From positions 1-53,977 of the forward strand of contig CAMCFT010000026.1 of assembly GCA_945874225.1 (NCBI GenBank): a DNA stretch of 53,977 nucleotides, read 5' to 3'. Of the stretch, positions 6,810-14,716 are shown in pieces. Both the position numbers and the translations under genes were made by a program. The stretch comes from Flavobacterium psychrophilum. Its GTDB lineage: Bacteria > Bacteroidota > Bacteroidia > Flavobacteriales > Flavobacteriaceae. The first letter of the stretch is position 1. Every line of letters begins with the position of its first letter. Under the pieces are notes generated by a model. That model made no database searches. It had not been told where the DNA came from and saw only the letters and a list, made by a program, of their open reading frames with translations.

Positions 6810-7955
6810 GTTACTTTTTTTAAAACTAACCTGCATCGTGGTTCCTTTTCCTATTTCGGAATTCAGCACTTTTATTGTTCCTTTATGATATTCTTCAACA
6901 ATTCTTTTTGTTAGCGAAAGCCCTAAACCCCAACCGCGTTTTTTGGTGGTAAATCCAGGTTCAAACACGTTTTTAAACTGTTTTTTTGGAATTCCACTTC
7001 CTGTATCCGAAACTTTTATTTTTACGAAATCACCAATATCTTCAATAGAAACTGCTAATTTTCCTCTTCCTTTCATTGCGTCAATGGCATTTTTCACTAA
7101 GTTTTCTATCGTCCAGCCGTGTAACGTTGGATTCATCAAAACAATAATTGGTGATTTTGGAGCTTTAAAAGAAAACTCGACTTGTTTTGAAAATCGGGAT
7201 TGTAAATAATCATAGGATTGAAGTGTTTCTTCAACAATATCTTTGTTTTCAAGTTTTGGTTCAGACCCAATTTTCGAAAAACGATCCGTAATGGTTTTTA
7301 AGCGTTCAATATCTCTTTCGACTTCTAACGTGATGGTTTCATCCACATTTTCAGCTTTCAGGAGTTCAACCCAACCTATTAATGACGAAAGAGGAGTTCC
7401 TATTTGGTGCGCCGTTTCCTTTGCCATTCCCGCCCAAAGTTTGTTTTGGGTCGCCATTTTCGTGCTGCGATAAAAATTATAAACGAGTCCTGTAAACAAC
7501 ACGATGATGAGTAATAAAGCGACGGGATAATATTTGAGTTTTTTCAATAACTCCGAGTCTCCATAGTATATTTTTTGAAATTTCCCGGGAACATATTCAA
7601 TCAAAATAGGATCATTTTCGCTTTTTAGACCAGACAAAATGGCCCTAATTTGTTGTTTGTCTTTAACAATTGCCTCATCTATATTCCTCGTATTTATGAC
7701 TGAGTCGTTCTCAGTAAGAATAATTGGAATTGAATTATTGTTGCTAAAAATTTGAAGTGGAAGTTCTAAATCAGTATTTTCTCCAGCGTTGATAAGGGTT
7801 TTTTGAGCATTAGCCCAAAGGTTCATTTTCAATCTTTCCTCATTTTTAAAAATTTGGAAAAAAGTATAGGTGTTCCAAAGAATTAATGAAATGATTAAAA
7901 AAGAGGCACAAATGATAATCCAGCGGGTTGTGTTTCTACTTTTGGAAAACTGCAT
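6801..7955 (-). CDS. Sensor histidine kinase without adjacent response regulator
   Basis: The 384-residue protein has membrane segments at about residues 12-30 and 143-160 that bracket an extracytoplasmic sensor region of about 110 residues. The phosphoacceptor is His183 in AKETAHQIGTPLSSL. The ATPase domain has the N box (ENLVKNAIDAM), G1 (SDTGSGIP) and G2 (KRGWGLGLSLTKRIVEE). It is a complete class I kinase. No response regulator gene lies beside it, so its partner is elsewhere on the chromosome. The signal sensed is unknown. It is convergent with the transglutaminase gene, with overlapping stops. Confidence 0.92.
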   Translation of the reverse strand: MQFSKSRNTTRWIIICASFLIISLILWNTYTFFQIFKNEERLKMNLWANAQKTLINAGENTDLELPLQIFSNNNSIPIILTENDSVINTRNIDEAIVKDKQQIRAILSGLKSENDPILIEYVPGKFQKIYYGDSELLKKLKYYPVALLLIIVLFTGLVYNFYRSTKMATQNKLWAGMAKETAHQIGTPLSSLIGWVELLKAENVDETITLEVERDIERLKTITDRFSKIGSEPKLENKDIVEETLQSYDYLQSRFSKQVEFSFKAPKSPIIVLMNPTLHGWTIENLVKNAIDAMKGRGKLAVSIEDIGDFVKIKVSDTGSGIPKKQFKNVFEPGFTTKKRGWGLGLSLTKRIVEEYHKGTIKVLNSEIGKGTTMQVSFKKSNLI

Positions 7956-8015
7956 AAAGTGATTTTTGTGGCATAAATATAACGAAATAATCTAAGTAAG
8001 ATTGTGTTTTTTTTG

Positions 8016-8095
8016 GAGCTTCTTCCTGCTGTCCGTTTTATCCACGCAAAAAAGCGTGGGATGCCACTTCCATCAGGGCTAGGGCAGTCGTTTTT
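8016..8095. repeat. Structured intergenic element with internal hairpin
   Basis: The stretch contains TTCCTGCTGTCCG, a hairpin CCACGC-AAAAAA-GCGTGG (8042-8059), then GGGATGCCACTTCCATCAGG and GCTAGGGCAG. CTGC at 8026-8029 can pair with GCAG at 8084-8087 to close the element. It is GC-rich compared with its surroundings and lies between the divergent kinase and flavin reductase genes. From memory it resembles a dispersed element in flavobacterial genomes in which the inner hairpin varies. That resemblance is unverified. Confidence 0.5.
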
Positions 8096-8140
8096 CAGAC
8101 GAATATTTTCCTAAAATTCAACATTCTTGTTCCTATTTAC

Positions 8141-8148
8141 TACTTTTG
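8141..8148 (+). promoter_or_regulatory. -7 promoter element of the flavin reductase gene
   Basis: TACTTTTG matches TAnnTTTG and lies 16 nt before the ATG at 8165, giving a very short leader. No good -33 element was found at the standard distance. Confidence 0.5.
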
Positions 8149-8164
8149 TTTAAATGAAAATTTT

Positions 8165-9043
8165 ATGATTAGCATTGAACCAAAAGACCTTTCGATGTCC
8201 AAGTTGCAAGGGTATTTACAAGGGGCTGTTGCGCCGCGACCAATAGCATTTGCAAGTACTTTGAGCAAAAGTGGAAAACCTAATTTATCACCTTTCAGTT
8301 TTTTTAATCTCTTTAGTTTCAATCCGCCAATACTTGTTTTTTCGCCAGTAAGAAAAGGAAGAGACAATACCGCAAAACACACTTTAGTCAATTGCGAAGT
8401 AACTCGTGAAGTAGTAATCAATGTAGTAAACTTTGACATTGTGCAACAAATGTCACTGTCAAGCGCCGATTATCCTGATGGTGTTAACGAATTTCTAAAA
8501 TCAGGCCTGACGCCAATCCCTTCGGATATTGTAAAACCGTATCGTGTTGCCGAAAGTCCCGTTCAATTTGAATGTAAAGTCAACGAAATTATTCCATTGG
8601 GAAAAGAAGGCGGAGCAGGAAATTTAATCATTTGCGAAGTGGTGAAAATTCACATCAATGAAACCGTTTTGGACGAGAATGGAGCAATTGATCCTTTTAA
8701 AATAGATTTGGTTTCCCGTTTGGGTGCTGATTGGTATTCAAGAGCGAAAGCAGGATTGTTTTCAGTCGAAAAACCTTTGGCGACTTTGGGAATAGGAGTA
8801 GATGCTTTTCCTGATTTTGTCAAGAATAGTGCTGTTTTTGATGGGAATGATTTTGGAAAATTAGGCAATATTAATTGTTTGCCTACTAATGAAGAAATTG
8901 ATATATTTGTAAAGCAGAATTTTGCCGTAAAAGGAGTTTTAAGTTCTGATGATGCTCGAAAGATACATTTGAAAGCAAAAGAATACTTGAATAACAATGA
9001 TGCGATTTCGGCTTGGATACTGCTTCTGGCCAAAGGAATTTAA
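8165..9043 (+). CDS. Flavin reductase-like (FMN-binding split barrel) protein
   Basis: The 292-residue protein has the flavin-reductase-like domain in its N-terminal two thirds. Signature words are GAVAPRPIAFASTLSKSGKPNLSPFSFFN and, further on, FSPVRKGRDNTAKHT, which contact FMN in this fold. Family members bind FMN or FAD and reduce flavins or serve as flavoprotein oxidoreductases. The C-terminal 90 residues are an extension found in Bacteroidota homologues and have no motif that I recognise. The physiological substrate is not evident from its neighbours. It is followed closely by the DUF3127 gene in the same direction. Confidence 0.85.
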   Translation: MISIEPKDLSMSKLQGYLQGAVAPRPIAFASTLSKSGKPNLSPFSFFNLFSFNPPILVFSPVRKGRDNTAKHTLVNCEVTREVVINVVNFDIVQQMSLSSADYPDGVNEFLKSGLTPIPSDIVKPYRVAESPVQFECKVNEIIPLGKEGGAGNLIICEVVKIHINETVLDENGAIDPFKIDLVSRLGADWYSRAKAGLFSVEKPLATLGIGVDAFPDFVKNSAVFDGNDFGKLGNINCLPTNEEIDIFVKQNFAVKGVLSSDDARKIHLKAKEYLNNNDAISAWILLLAKGI

Positions 9044-9078
9044 ACCAAATAACAACAATATAAATAAATAAAATTAAG

Positions 9079-9456
9079 ATGGAAGTTACAGGAAAAATCA
9101 AAATGATTGATCAAACCAAAGAGGTTGGATCTGCAGGTTTCAAAAAAAGAGATGTTGTTGTTACAACAGATGAGCAATATCCTCAACATATTTTGGTTCA
9201 GTTTGTTCAGGACAAATGTGATTTATTGAATACTTTCCAAGTAGGAGATGCCGTAAAAATTGATATTAATTTGAGAGGTCGTGAATGGACTAATCCACAA
9301 GGAGAAACCGTTTATTTCAATACAATCCAAGGTTGGAGAATTGCAAAAGCACAAGCTGAAACAGCTTCGCCTCAAGCACCACCAATGCCAGCAGCGGCTG
9401 CATTTCCACCAGCAACAAGCTTAAATGAAGATGAGCCGGACGATTTACCGTTCTAA
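9079..9456 (+). CDS. DUF3127 OB-fold protein with SSB-like C-terminal tip
   Basis: The 125-residue protein begins MEVTGKIKMIDQTKEVGSAG and matches DUF3127, a family with a predicted OB-fold like single-stranded DNA-binding proteins. A Pro/Ala-rich linker (about residues 94-115) leads to an acidic end, NEDEPDDLPF. This imitates the SSB tip (DD-hydrophobic-PF) that recruits repair and replication proteins. It may therefore bind nucleic acid and share SSB partners. It lies 35 nt after the flavin reductase-like gene and ends at a strong terminator. The function is inference from tail and fold. Confidence 0.85.
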   Translation: MEVTGKIKMIDQTKEVGSAGFKKRDVVVTTDEQYPQHILVQFVQDKCDLLNTFQVGDAVKIDINLRGREWTNPQGETVYFNTIQGWRIAKAQAETASPQAPPMPAAAAFPPATSLNEDEPDDLPF

Positions 9457-9471
9457 AAATAGTTTTGAAAG

Positions 9472-9498
9472 AGCCTTGAGATTTTCAAGGCTTTTTTT
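9472..9498 (+). terminator. Terminator after the DUF3127 gene
   Basis: AGCCTTGA (9472-9479) pairs with TCAAGGCT (9485-9492) around a five-base loop, followed by seven T residues. Confidence 0.88.
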
Positions 9499-9792
9499 TG
9501 GACTTTAGTGAATTATTACACTAATCAGTTTCAACTTAAATGACCTTATTTGCCTTATATGGTAAAAAAATATTTTAACTAGTTAGGTAATTTAATTTTG
9601 CATTTATTAAACGCATATAAACATAGTTGTTTTTGATTTTAATTAGTCGTTTCACTTAATTTTAGAATACATAGCCTAAGTGAAAACCAAGAATTGGTCT
9701 ATCTCAATCTTTATTTCTATGTTTCTATGCGTTTAAAAATTTTTATTTCAAAAAAATCAAGAATTGCACCCAACGGGTTATTTTAGCTAATA
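9499..9792. repeat. Intergenic region carrying a nested inverted-repeat element (9607-9736)
   Basis: No gene is seen here. Outer arms at 9607-9626 and 9717-9736 are 20 bp long with one mismatch (core AAACGCAT and ACATAG). Inside, TTTCACTTA (9650-9658) pairs with TAAGTGAAA (9677-9685), and ACCAA-GAA-TTGGT forms a small hairpin at 9686-9698. The 130-bp element could fold into a branched structure. It contains no ORF of note and looks like a dispersed non-coding repeat or MITE-like relic. Confidence 0.7.
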
Positions 9793-10530
9793 TTAATTGA
9801 GTTGTAAAATTGCTCCCATCCCTATTTGGCTTCCAATTTGTGGAAAAACATAAGCCGTCGTTTTTTTCTTTTTTCCAAAAGTCACCGACTTAAAAGGATT
9901 CCAATAGGAAACAACCAATCCTGATGCCAATCCTAATCCTGCGCCGGCAAGAACATCAGAAGTGTAATGTTTGTTGTTTGCAATTCGGAGAATCCCTGTA
10001 GCTGTTGCAAACAAAAATCCGCTGCTGGCATACCATAAATTCGAATCTTTGAACTCATAATAAAGAAGCGCAGCATTTGTAAAAGCGATCGATGTATGGC
10101 CAGAAGGAAAACTTAAATCGTCAGATTGGTCGGGTCTTTCTTCTTTAATAGTGTATTTTAACGTTGTGAAAATCGCAGCGCCTATCGCATTGGCTATCAC
10201 AATATTGATGGTTTGATGTTGAAAATCATTTTTGGGTTTAAAACCAAAAGTCTTTCCTAAATAAATTTGAGCTACAGGAACAAATTGAAGATAATTGTCG
10301 GTATTGGTATGGAAATCTTCGCCAAAGAAATTGTTGGCATTTGATTGTAAATCATCATTAAGAGCCGTGTTCAAAAGCAATGTTCCAGCGGTTATAAGCG
10401 CAGCCGGAGCAATAAATTGTTTGTACGAAAGTTTATCTTGATTTTTTAACGAAGTAATAGAATCTTTGGTTTGCGCATTTCCTAGGAAAACCAATAATGA
10501 AAATGTAAGAGATAAGAGTTTGGTTTTCAT
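9793..10530 (-). CDS. PAP2 superfamily phosphatase
   Basis: The 245-residue protein has a signal peptide (MKTKLLSLTFSLLVFLGNAQ). The three phosphatase motifs appear as KYTIKEERPDQ, SFPSGHTS and RIANNKHYTSDVLAG, which hold the phosphate-binding Lys/Arg, the catalytic His and the His-Asp pair. PAP2 enzymes dephosphorylate lipid phosphates such as phosphatidate or undecaprenyl pyrophosphate, or other phosphomonoesters. Hydrophobic segments around the motifs suggest membrane association. The gene diverges from aat over a short intergenic region. Substrate unknown. Confidence 0.9.
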   Translation of the reverse strand: MKTKLLSLTFSLLVFLGNAQTKDSITSLKNQDKLSYKQFIAPAALITAGTLLLNTALNDDLQSNANNFFGEDFHTNTDNYLQFVPVAQIYLGKTFGFKPKNDFQHQTINIVIANAIGAAIFTTLKYTIKEERPDQSDDLSFPSGHTSIAFTNAALLYYEFKDSNLWYASSGFLFATATGILRIANNKHYTSDVLAGAGLGLASGLVVSYWNPFKSVTFGKKKKTTAYVFPQIGSQIGMGAILQLN

Positions 10531-10589
10531 AGTTTTTTGAAAAACTTTAAGATTGATTTATAATGCGTAAATTAGCTTTACCAAATTTA

Positions 10590-10597
10590 TACTTTTG
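10590..10597 (+). promoter_or_regulatory. -7 promoter element of aat
   Basis: TACTTTTG matches TAnnTTTG and ends only nine bases before the ATG at 10607. Predicted transcription starts near 10602, which leaves a leader of about five bases. Confidence 0.5.
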
Positions 10598-10606
10598 TAT
10601 CAAACT

Positions 10607-11239
10607 ATGTATTTTTTATCCAAAGAATTATTTTTCCCTCCAGTTTCCGTAGCCAACCCTGATGGAATTCTCGCCATTGGCGGCGATTTGTCTCCAGAGC
10701 GATTGTTATTGGCTTACAAAAGCGGAATATTTCCTTGGTTTGAAGAAGGAGAACCTGTTTTTTGGTGGTCACCCAATCCCAGAATGGTTTTGTTTCTAGA
10801 TGAATTAGTCGTTTCAAAAAGTATGCGGAACTTTCTTAATAGAAATATTTTCAAAGTTACTTTCAACCAGAATTTTAGAGAAGTAATTTCGAATTGCCAA
10901 AAGATAAAACGCAATGGTCAAAACGGAACCTGGATTACTAACGATATGATTGAAGCCTATTGCAAACTCAATGAATTAGGAATTGCAAAATCAGTCGAAG
11001 TTTGGCAAAACGACGAAATAGTTGGTGGTTTATACGGCATCGATTTGGGACACATTTTCTGTGGAGAAAGTATGTTTTCTAAAGTTTCGAATGCTTCAAA
11101 AGTGGCGTTTATTGCTTTGGTAAACCAATTAAAAGCAGCAAATTATAAAGTTTTGGATTGCCAAGTTTACAACGAACATTTAGAAAGTTTAGGCTGTCGC
11201 GAAATTGAAAGAGAAGAATTTATAAGGATCTTAGAATAG
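10607..11239 (+). CDS. aat: Leucyl/phenylalanyl-tRNA--protein transferase
   Basis: The 210-residue protein begins MYFLSKELFFPPVSVANPDGILAIGGDLSP, characteristic of Aat. Further words are YKSGIFPWFEEGEPVFWWSPNPRMVL and VGGLYGIDLGHIFCGESMFS. The enzyme transfers Leu or Phe from tRNA to N-terminal Arg/Lys residues, creating N-degrons for ClpS-ClpAP. The ATG at 10607 is chosen over an upstream in-frame TTG (10595) because the latter overlaps the promoter element. The C-terminus (LGCREIEREEFIRILE) is complete. No ClpS gene is nearby. Confidence 0.95.
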   Translation: MYFLSKELFFPPVSVANPDGILAIGGDLSPERLLLAYKSGIFPWFEEGEPVFWWSPNPRMVLFLDELVVSKSMRNFLNRNIFKVTFNQNFREVISNCQKIKRNGQNGTWITNDMIEAYCKLNELGIAKSVEVWQNDEIVGGLYGIDLGHIFCGESMFSKVSNASKVAFIALVNQLKAANYKVLDCQVYNEHLESLGCREIEREEFIRILE

Positions 11240-11304
11240 CTTTCAGTCGTTAGCGGAGTAAATATTGGTCGTATTCCATCCTGCTGCAATCTGTCATTTG
11301 CAAT

Positions 11305-11868
11305 CTAATCATTTCTTCTAAAACAATCTTCCACGTGATCGTCAACCATTCCAGTGGCTTGCATATGAGCATAAACTACTGTTGAACCCACGAATTTAAA
11401 GCCTCGTTTTTTTAAATCCTTGCTGATTTCATCCGAAAGGGGAGTTGTAGCAGGAACTTCTTTTAATGTTTTACGATTGTTTTTTATTGGTTTTCCATTG
11501 GTAAATTGCCAAATGTATTTACTGAAACTACCAAATTCTTCCTGCACTTTTATAAAAGCAATCGCATTCGAAACTGCAGAGCGAATCTTCAATTGGTTGC
11601 GAATAATTCCAGCATCTTGTAGCAATTTCCGAATCTTTTCTTCGGGATATTGGGCTACTTTTTTATAGTCAAAATTATCAAAAGCCAGTTGAAAGTTTTC
11701 TCTCCTTTTTAATATTGTAATCCAACTCAACCCTGCCTGAAAAGTTTCAAGAATCAGGAATTCGAATAATTTTTGATCGTCATAAACAGGAACACCCCAT
11801 TCTTCGTCGTGGTATTTTTTGTACAAATCACTTGATAAGCACCAACCGCATCTTGTTCTATTCTCCAT
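11305..11868 (-). CDS. tag: DNA-3-methyladenine glycosylase I
   Basis: The 187-residue protein starts with RCGWCLSSDLYKKYHDEEWGVP. Likely zinc ligands by comparison with E. coli Tag are Cys7, His20, His178 and Cys182 (tail DDHVEDCF). Glu41 in LILETFQAGLSW matches the base-recognition glutamate. The enzyme excises 3-methyladenine from alkylated DNA to start base excision repair. It is a single gene, convergent with aat and downstream of the sucrose phosphorylase-family gene on the same strand. There are 162 nt between them, so co-transcription is uncertain. Confidence 0.95.
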   Translation of the reverse strand: MENRTRCGWCLSSDLYKKYHDEEWGVPVYDDQKLFEFLILETFQAGLSWITILKRRENFQLAFDNFDYKKVAQYPEEKIRKLLQDAGIIRNQLKIRSAVSNAIAFIKVQEEFGSFSKYIWQFTNGKPIKNNRKTLKEVPATTPLSDEISKDLKKRGFKFVGSTVVYAHMQATGMVDDHVEDCFRRND

Positions 11869-12030
11869 AAATTATTTCCTTAACGTCCAAGGTTTCAATA
11901 CTCAAAAATAGGATTTATTTTGAGATTTTAGTTCTTTTAAGACAGAAATAAATTAGTTTAATCTGCTATTAACATCTATATTATCAGGTAATCTCAATCA
12001 TAAAAACACTGTAGATGTTACTTAGGAAAT
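11869..12030. other. Intergenic space between the sucrose locus and tag
   Basis: No ORF is seen here. TAACATCTA (11970-11978) is inverted at 12012-12020 with a 33-nt spacer. It could close a weak stem after the sucrose phosphorylase-family gene, but there is no T-tract, so I do not call it a terminator. Confidence 0.35.
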
Positions 12031-13767
12031 TTAAAAATGCATAGTACTTGTCAAGCCATTTTCAGTATGTTCTATTGTAAACCCCTTGGTTTTAAGGTTC
12101 GCTTTTAGGTGAGCAAAGCTAGAACCATTTACCCATTTGATGTCAATAATAGTATCTAGAGTATCATTTATTTCTATTTGACCTGAAAACGCATTCGAAG
12201 TATTTCTTAAGTGAATGATTTCGAGCTGATTCTTTACAACATCTTTTTTCAGCCCTTGCTCAATATCGTGCATTGACAATGTGGTGCGATTAATTTCTTT
12301 ATGTCCTGCACTACCGCCATTATCTGCCGCTTCATAATTGTTTTTACCTGCAAAAATATCCAGATACCAAACCTGCGGTATTCCGGGCATAAACATTTGA
12401 ATGGCTCTTGCAAGTAGTAACTTTTGTTCGTCTTCACCCAATGCACTAAAAAAAGTAGCATTTATTTGATAGTAAGAAATCTTATTCCCGGAAGGATCAT
12501 AGAGATTTTTTACACGACCACCTCGTTCCATAATTGTGGTCATGATTCTTTCAATTTCAGCATCTTCTAACAATCCTTTATTGTAAACGCCATTTACCTC
12601 CTTGCCTTTCAAATCTAATACTGGTATTCCATCGTGACAACCGAGCATGTTTACCGTTTTATATCCTTTGGCAATAATTTCCTTAGCCCAACTTAACAAG
12701 GCGCTACTTGTTTGATTTTCGATAGTATGAATCGTTAAACCAGGTAAGAAAAAGTCATAGATGTAATATCCTTCATTGGCTACTTCATCATGTAAATGCA
12801 AACCATATTCGGCATGAATTTCCGGCAAGAGCATCAAATTATTTTGTTGTGCTATTTTCTTAATACGCTCAAGATATTCCCAGGTTCCTGGTTTATTAAA
12901 AAAATTGGACTCTCCTACTTGTTTATGCAAATAGGAAAAAGCATCTAATCGAAGAATAGTACAGCCATAGCCACTTAACTTTTTTAGTGTTTCCTCATAA
13001 AAATCCCATACCAAAGGCGATGCAGCATTGACATCCATTTGTCCTAGATAGGAACGTTTTTGCTCTATAATTTGTAAAATTTCTGATTTCAGAGGAGAAC
13101 AATCTTCAAAATTTAGGGTCTTAAAATCTTGATTGTTATTAATTGCGGTATTCACTAGAGCAACAATAAATAGAATTTGAGCCTCAGTCAATCCTTTAAT
13201 AGTTTGTAAATCGGCTACAGCAATTGGATTGTAGGTTACTTGCTGATAAAAAGTATTCCAATACGGTTGTTCTGTTCCATCTGGAAAACGTACTTTTAAT
13301 ATGGGCAAACCCGACTTTCTCATAAATAATTTATTGAGAAATTCCGGCTTTGGAATTACAATTCCATCTTCATTTTTAATTCCGTTTCCCTCCCAGAATT
13401 CATTCCAATTGATAAAAAAATCTTTGAATTTAGATTTATTACCGTATTGCAGCATATCTTTAAACTGAGGAGAAGCTACAGAGAGATGATTCAGTACAAT
13501 ATCAAACTTCAGCTTTATCTGGAGTTCATTTAAGTCCTTTAAATCTTTTATGTCTACTAAATCTTTGTTTATATTATAATCAATAATAGAAAAACCTCTA
13601 TCTAAATCACTGTTAAAAAAAGTTGGCAATACATATATAAAAGAAAAGACGTCTTTAAAAGCGTCCATTTTGAGCATGCCTACGGTATCCCTAAATTTCT
13701 CTCCTATACTATCCGGATAGACATTTAGCATTACACCATTGCTGATATTTTTATTTTTATGTTGCAT
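12031..13767 (-). CDS. Sucrose phosphorylase-family glycoside phosphorylase (GH13)
   Basis: The 578-residue protein belongs to the GH13 sucrose phosphorylase subfamily. Catalytic residues are visible: nucleophile Asp275 in LRLDAFSY, acid/base Glu316 in LLPEIHAEYG, and transition-state Asp379 in GCHDGIPVLD. PGIPQVWYLDIFAGKNNYE and the later EINRTTLSMHDIEQGLKK align with Bifidobacterium sucrose phosphorylase. The enzyme would split sucrose with phosphate to glucose-1-phosphate and fructose in the cytoplasm. At about 580 residues it is longer than the usual 490-510. Substrate could also be sucrose-6'-phosphate or glucosylglycerate; the adjacent sugar kinase and SLC45-type transporter favour sucrose. 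It is last in the operon, 6 nt after the kinase. Confidence 0.87.
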   Translation of the reverse strand: MQHKNKNISNGVMLNVYPDSIGEKFRDTVGMLKMDAFKDVFSFIYVLPTFFNSDLDRGFSIIDYNINKDLVDIKDLKDLNELQIKLKFDIVLNHLSVASPQFKDMLQYGNKSKFKDFFINWNEFWEGNGIKNEDGIVIPKPEFLNKLFMRKSGLPILKVRFPDGTEQPYWNTFYQQVTYNPIAVADLQTIKGLTEAQILFIVALVNTAINNNQDFKTLNFEDCSPLKSEILQIIEQKRSYLGQMDVNAASPLVWDFYEETLKKLSGYGCTILRLDAFSYLHKQVGESNFFNKPGTWEYLERIKKIAQQNNLMLLPEIHAEYGLHLHDEVANEGYYIYDFFLPGLTIHTIENQTSSALLSWAKEIIAKGYKTVNMLGCHDGIPVLDLKGKEVNGVYNKGLLEDAEIERIMTTIMERGGRVKNLYDPSGNKISYYQINATFFSALGEDEQKLLLARAIQMFMPGIPQVWYLDIFAGKNNYEAADNGGSAGHKEINRTTLSMHDIEQGLKKDVVKNQLEIIHLRNTSNAFSGQIEINDTLDTIIDIKWVNGSSFAHLKANLKTKGFTIEHTENGLTSTMHF

Positions 13768-13773
13768 CGTATT

Positions 13774-14700
13774 TTATAGAAGTTTAGAAAGGATATTGAT
13801 ATTATCTGGCAGTCGTCCTACATTTTGTAGTTTTAAAGCAGCTAATTTTAAAGCAATATCTAAACATTCATGAATTGATTTTTCTTTTATATAGGCAAAT
13901 AAAAATCCAGACCAAAAAGCATCACCCGCTCCTGTAGAATCCAACACTTTATCAATTTTTATTGCTGGCATTTGTATTATTTCTTTTCCTTTTTGAGATA
14001 ATTTTACCCCTTTGCTGCCTAAAGTTAAGCAAACAGTATCTACTCCTTGGTTGTGAAAAAATTCGAATATCTCTTCATGTGGAAGTTCTTTCTCAAATAG
14101 ACGCAGCATATCATCTTCACTAATTTTTATTAATGGATTGAACTGACAATAGGTTTTGATTACCTTGAAAGCCTTCTTTTGACTTTTCCACAGCTTTTTT
14201 GCATAGTTAATGTCGATACTCAACTTACATCCTAAATCGTGCGCTTCTTGTGCTTTCTTCAAGATAGTTTTCTGTGCCGGATTTTTGCTTAATGCAAAAC
14301 AAGTAGTATGAAATATCTTGGTATGAGATAAAATTTCACTTGAAATTTGCTCTTCATAAATGCAACAGTCTGCTGAACGATACGGTATAAAATCTGGTGT
14401 ACCTTCAGATCTTGAAACAAAAATTACGCTAGTCGACTTGTTATCTAGTATATTAAGGTGGTTTGTATTCACTCCAACGCTCGATAAGCGCTCTGTGATA
14501 TAAGAACCAAAACCATCGTTCCCCACTGTTGCAACCATAATAGTATTCAAACCTAATCGCGTTGAATTCATGGCAACATTAGTAGGCGAACCTCCTAAAT
14601 ATCGATGATAATCTCTAGTTTCATTAATAAGCACGCCTTCTTGATGCCCAATAAAATCTACAAGAACTTCACCAACACAAAGGATGTCTATATCATCCAT
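13774..14700 (-). CDS. PfkB family sugar kinase, probably fructokinase
   Basis: The 308-residue protein begins MDDIDILCVGEVLVDFIGHQ. It has the PfkB signature near the N-terminus (YLGGSPTNVAMNSTRLG) and the C-terminal catalytic motif DSTGAGDAFWSGFLFAY with the base Asp. Such kinases phosphorylate fructose or related furanoses using ATP. Between a sucrose-type transporter and a sucrose phosphorylase-family gene, fructokinase is the natural role, since it would capture the released fructose. ATG at 14700 is preferred to GTG at 14724, which would overlap the transporter gene by 8 nt and add an Asn-rich extension. Confidence 0.87.
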   Translation of the reverse strand: MDDIDILCVGEVLVDFIGHQEGVLINETRDYHRYLGGSPTNVAMNSTRLGLNTIMVATVGNDGFGSYITERLSSVGVNTNHLNILDNKSTSVIFVSRSEGTPDFIPYRSADCCIYEEQISSEILSHTKIFHTTCFALSKNPAQKTILKKAQEAHDLGCKLSIDINYAKKLWKSQKKAFKVIKTYCQFNPLIKISEDDMLRLFEKELPHEEIFEFFHNQGVDTVCLTLGSKGVKLSQKGKEIIQMPAIKIDKVLDSTGAGDAFWSGFLFAYIKEKSIHECLDIALKLAALKLQNVGRLPDNINILSKLL

Positions 14701-14716
14701 CTTATTATTTATTGTA

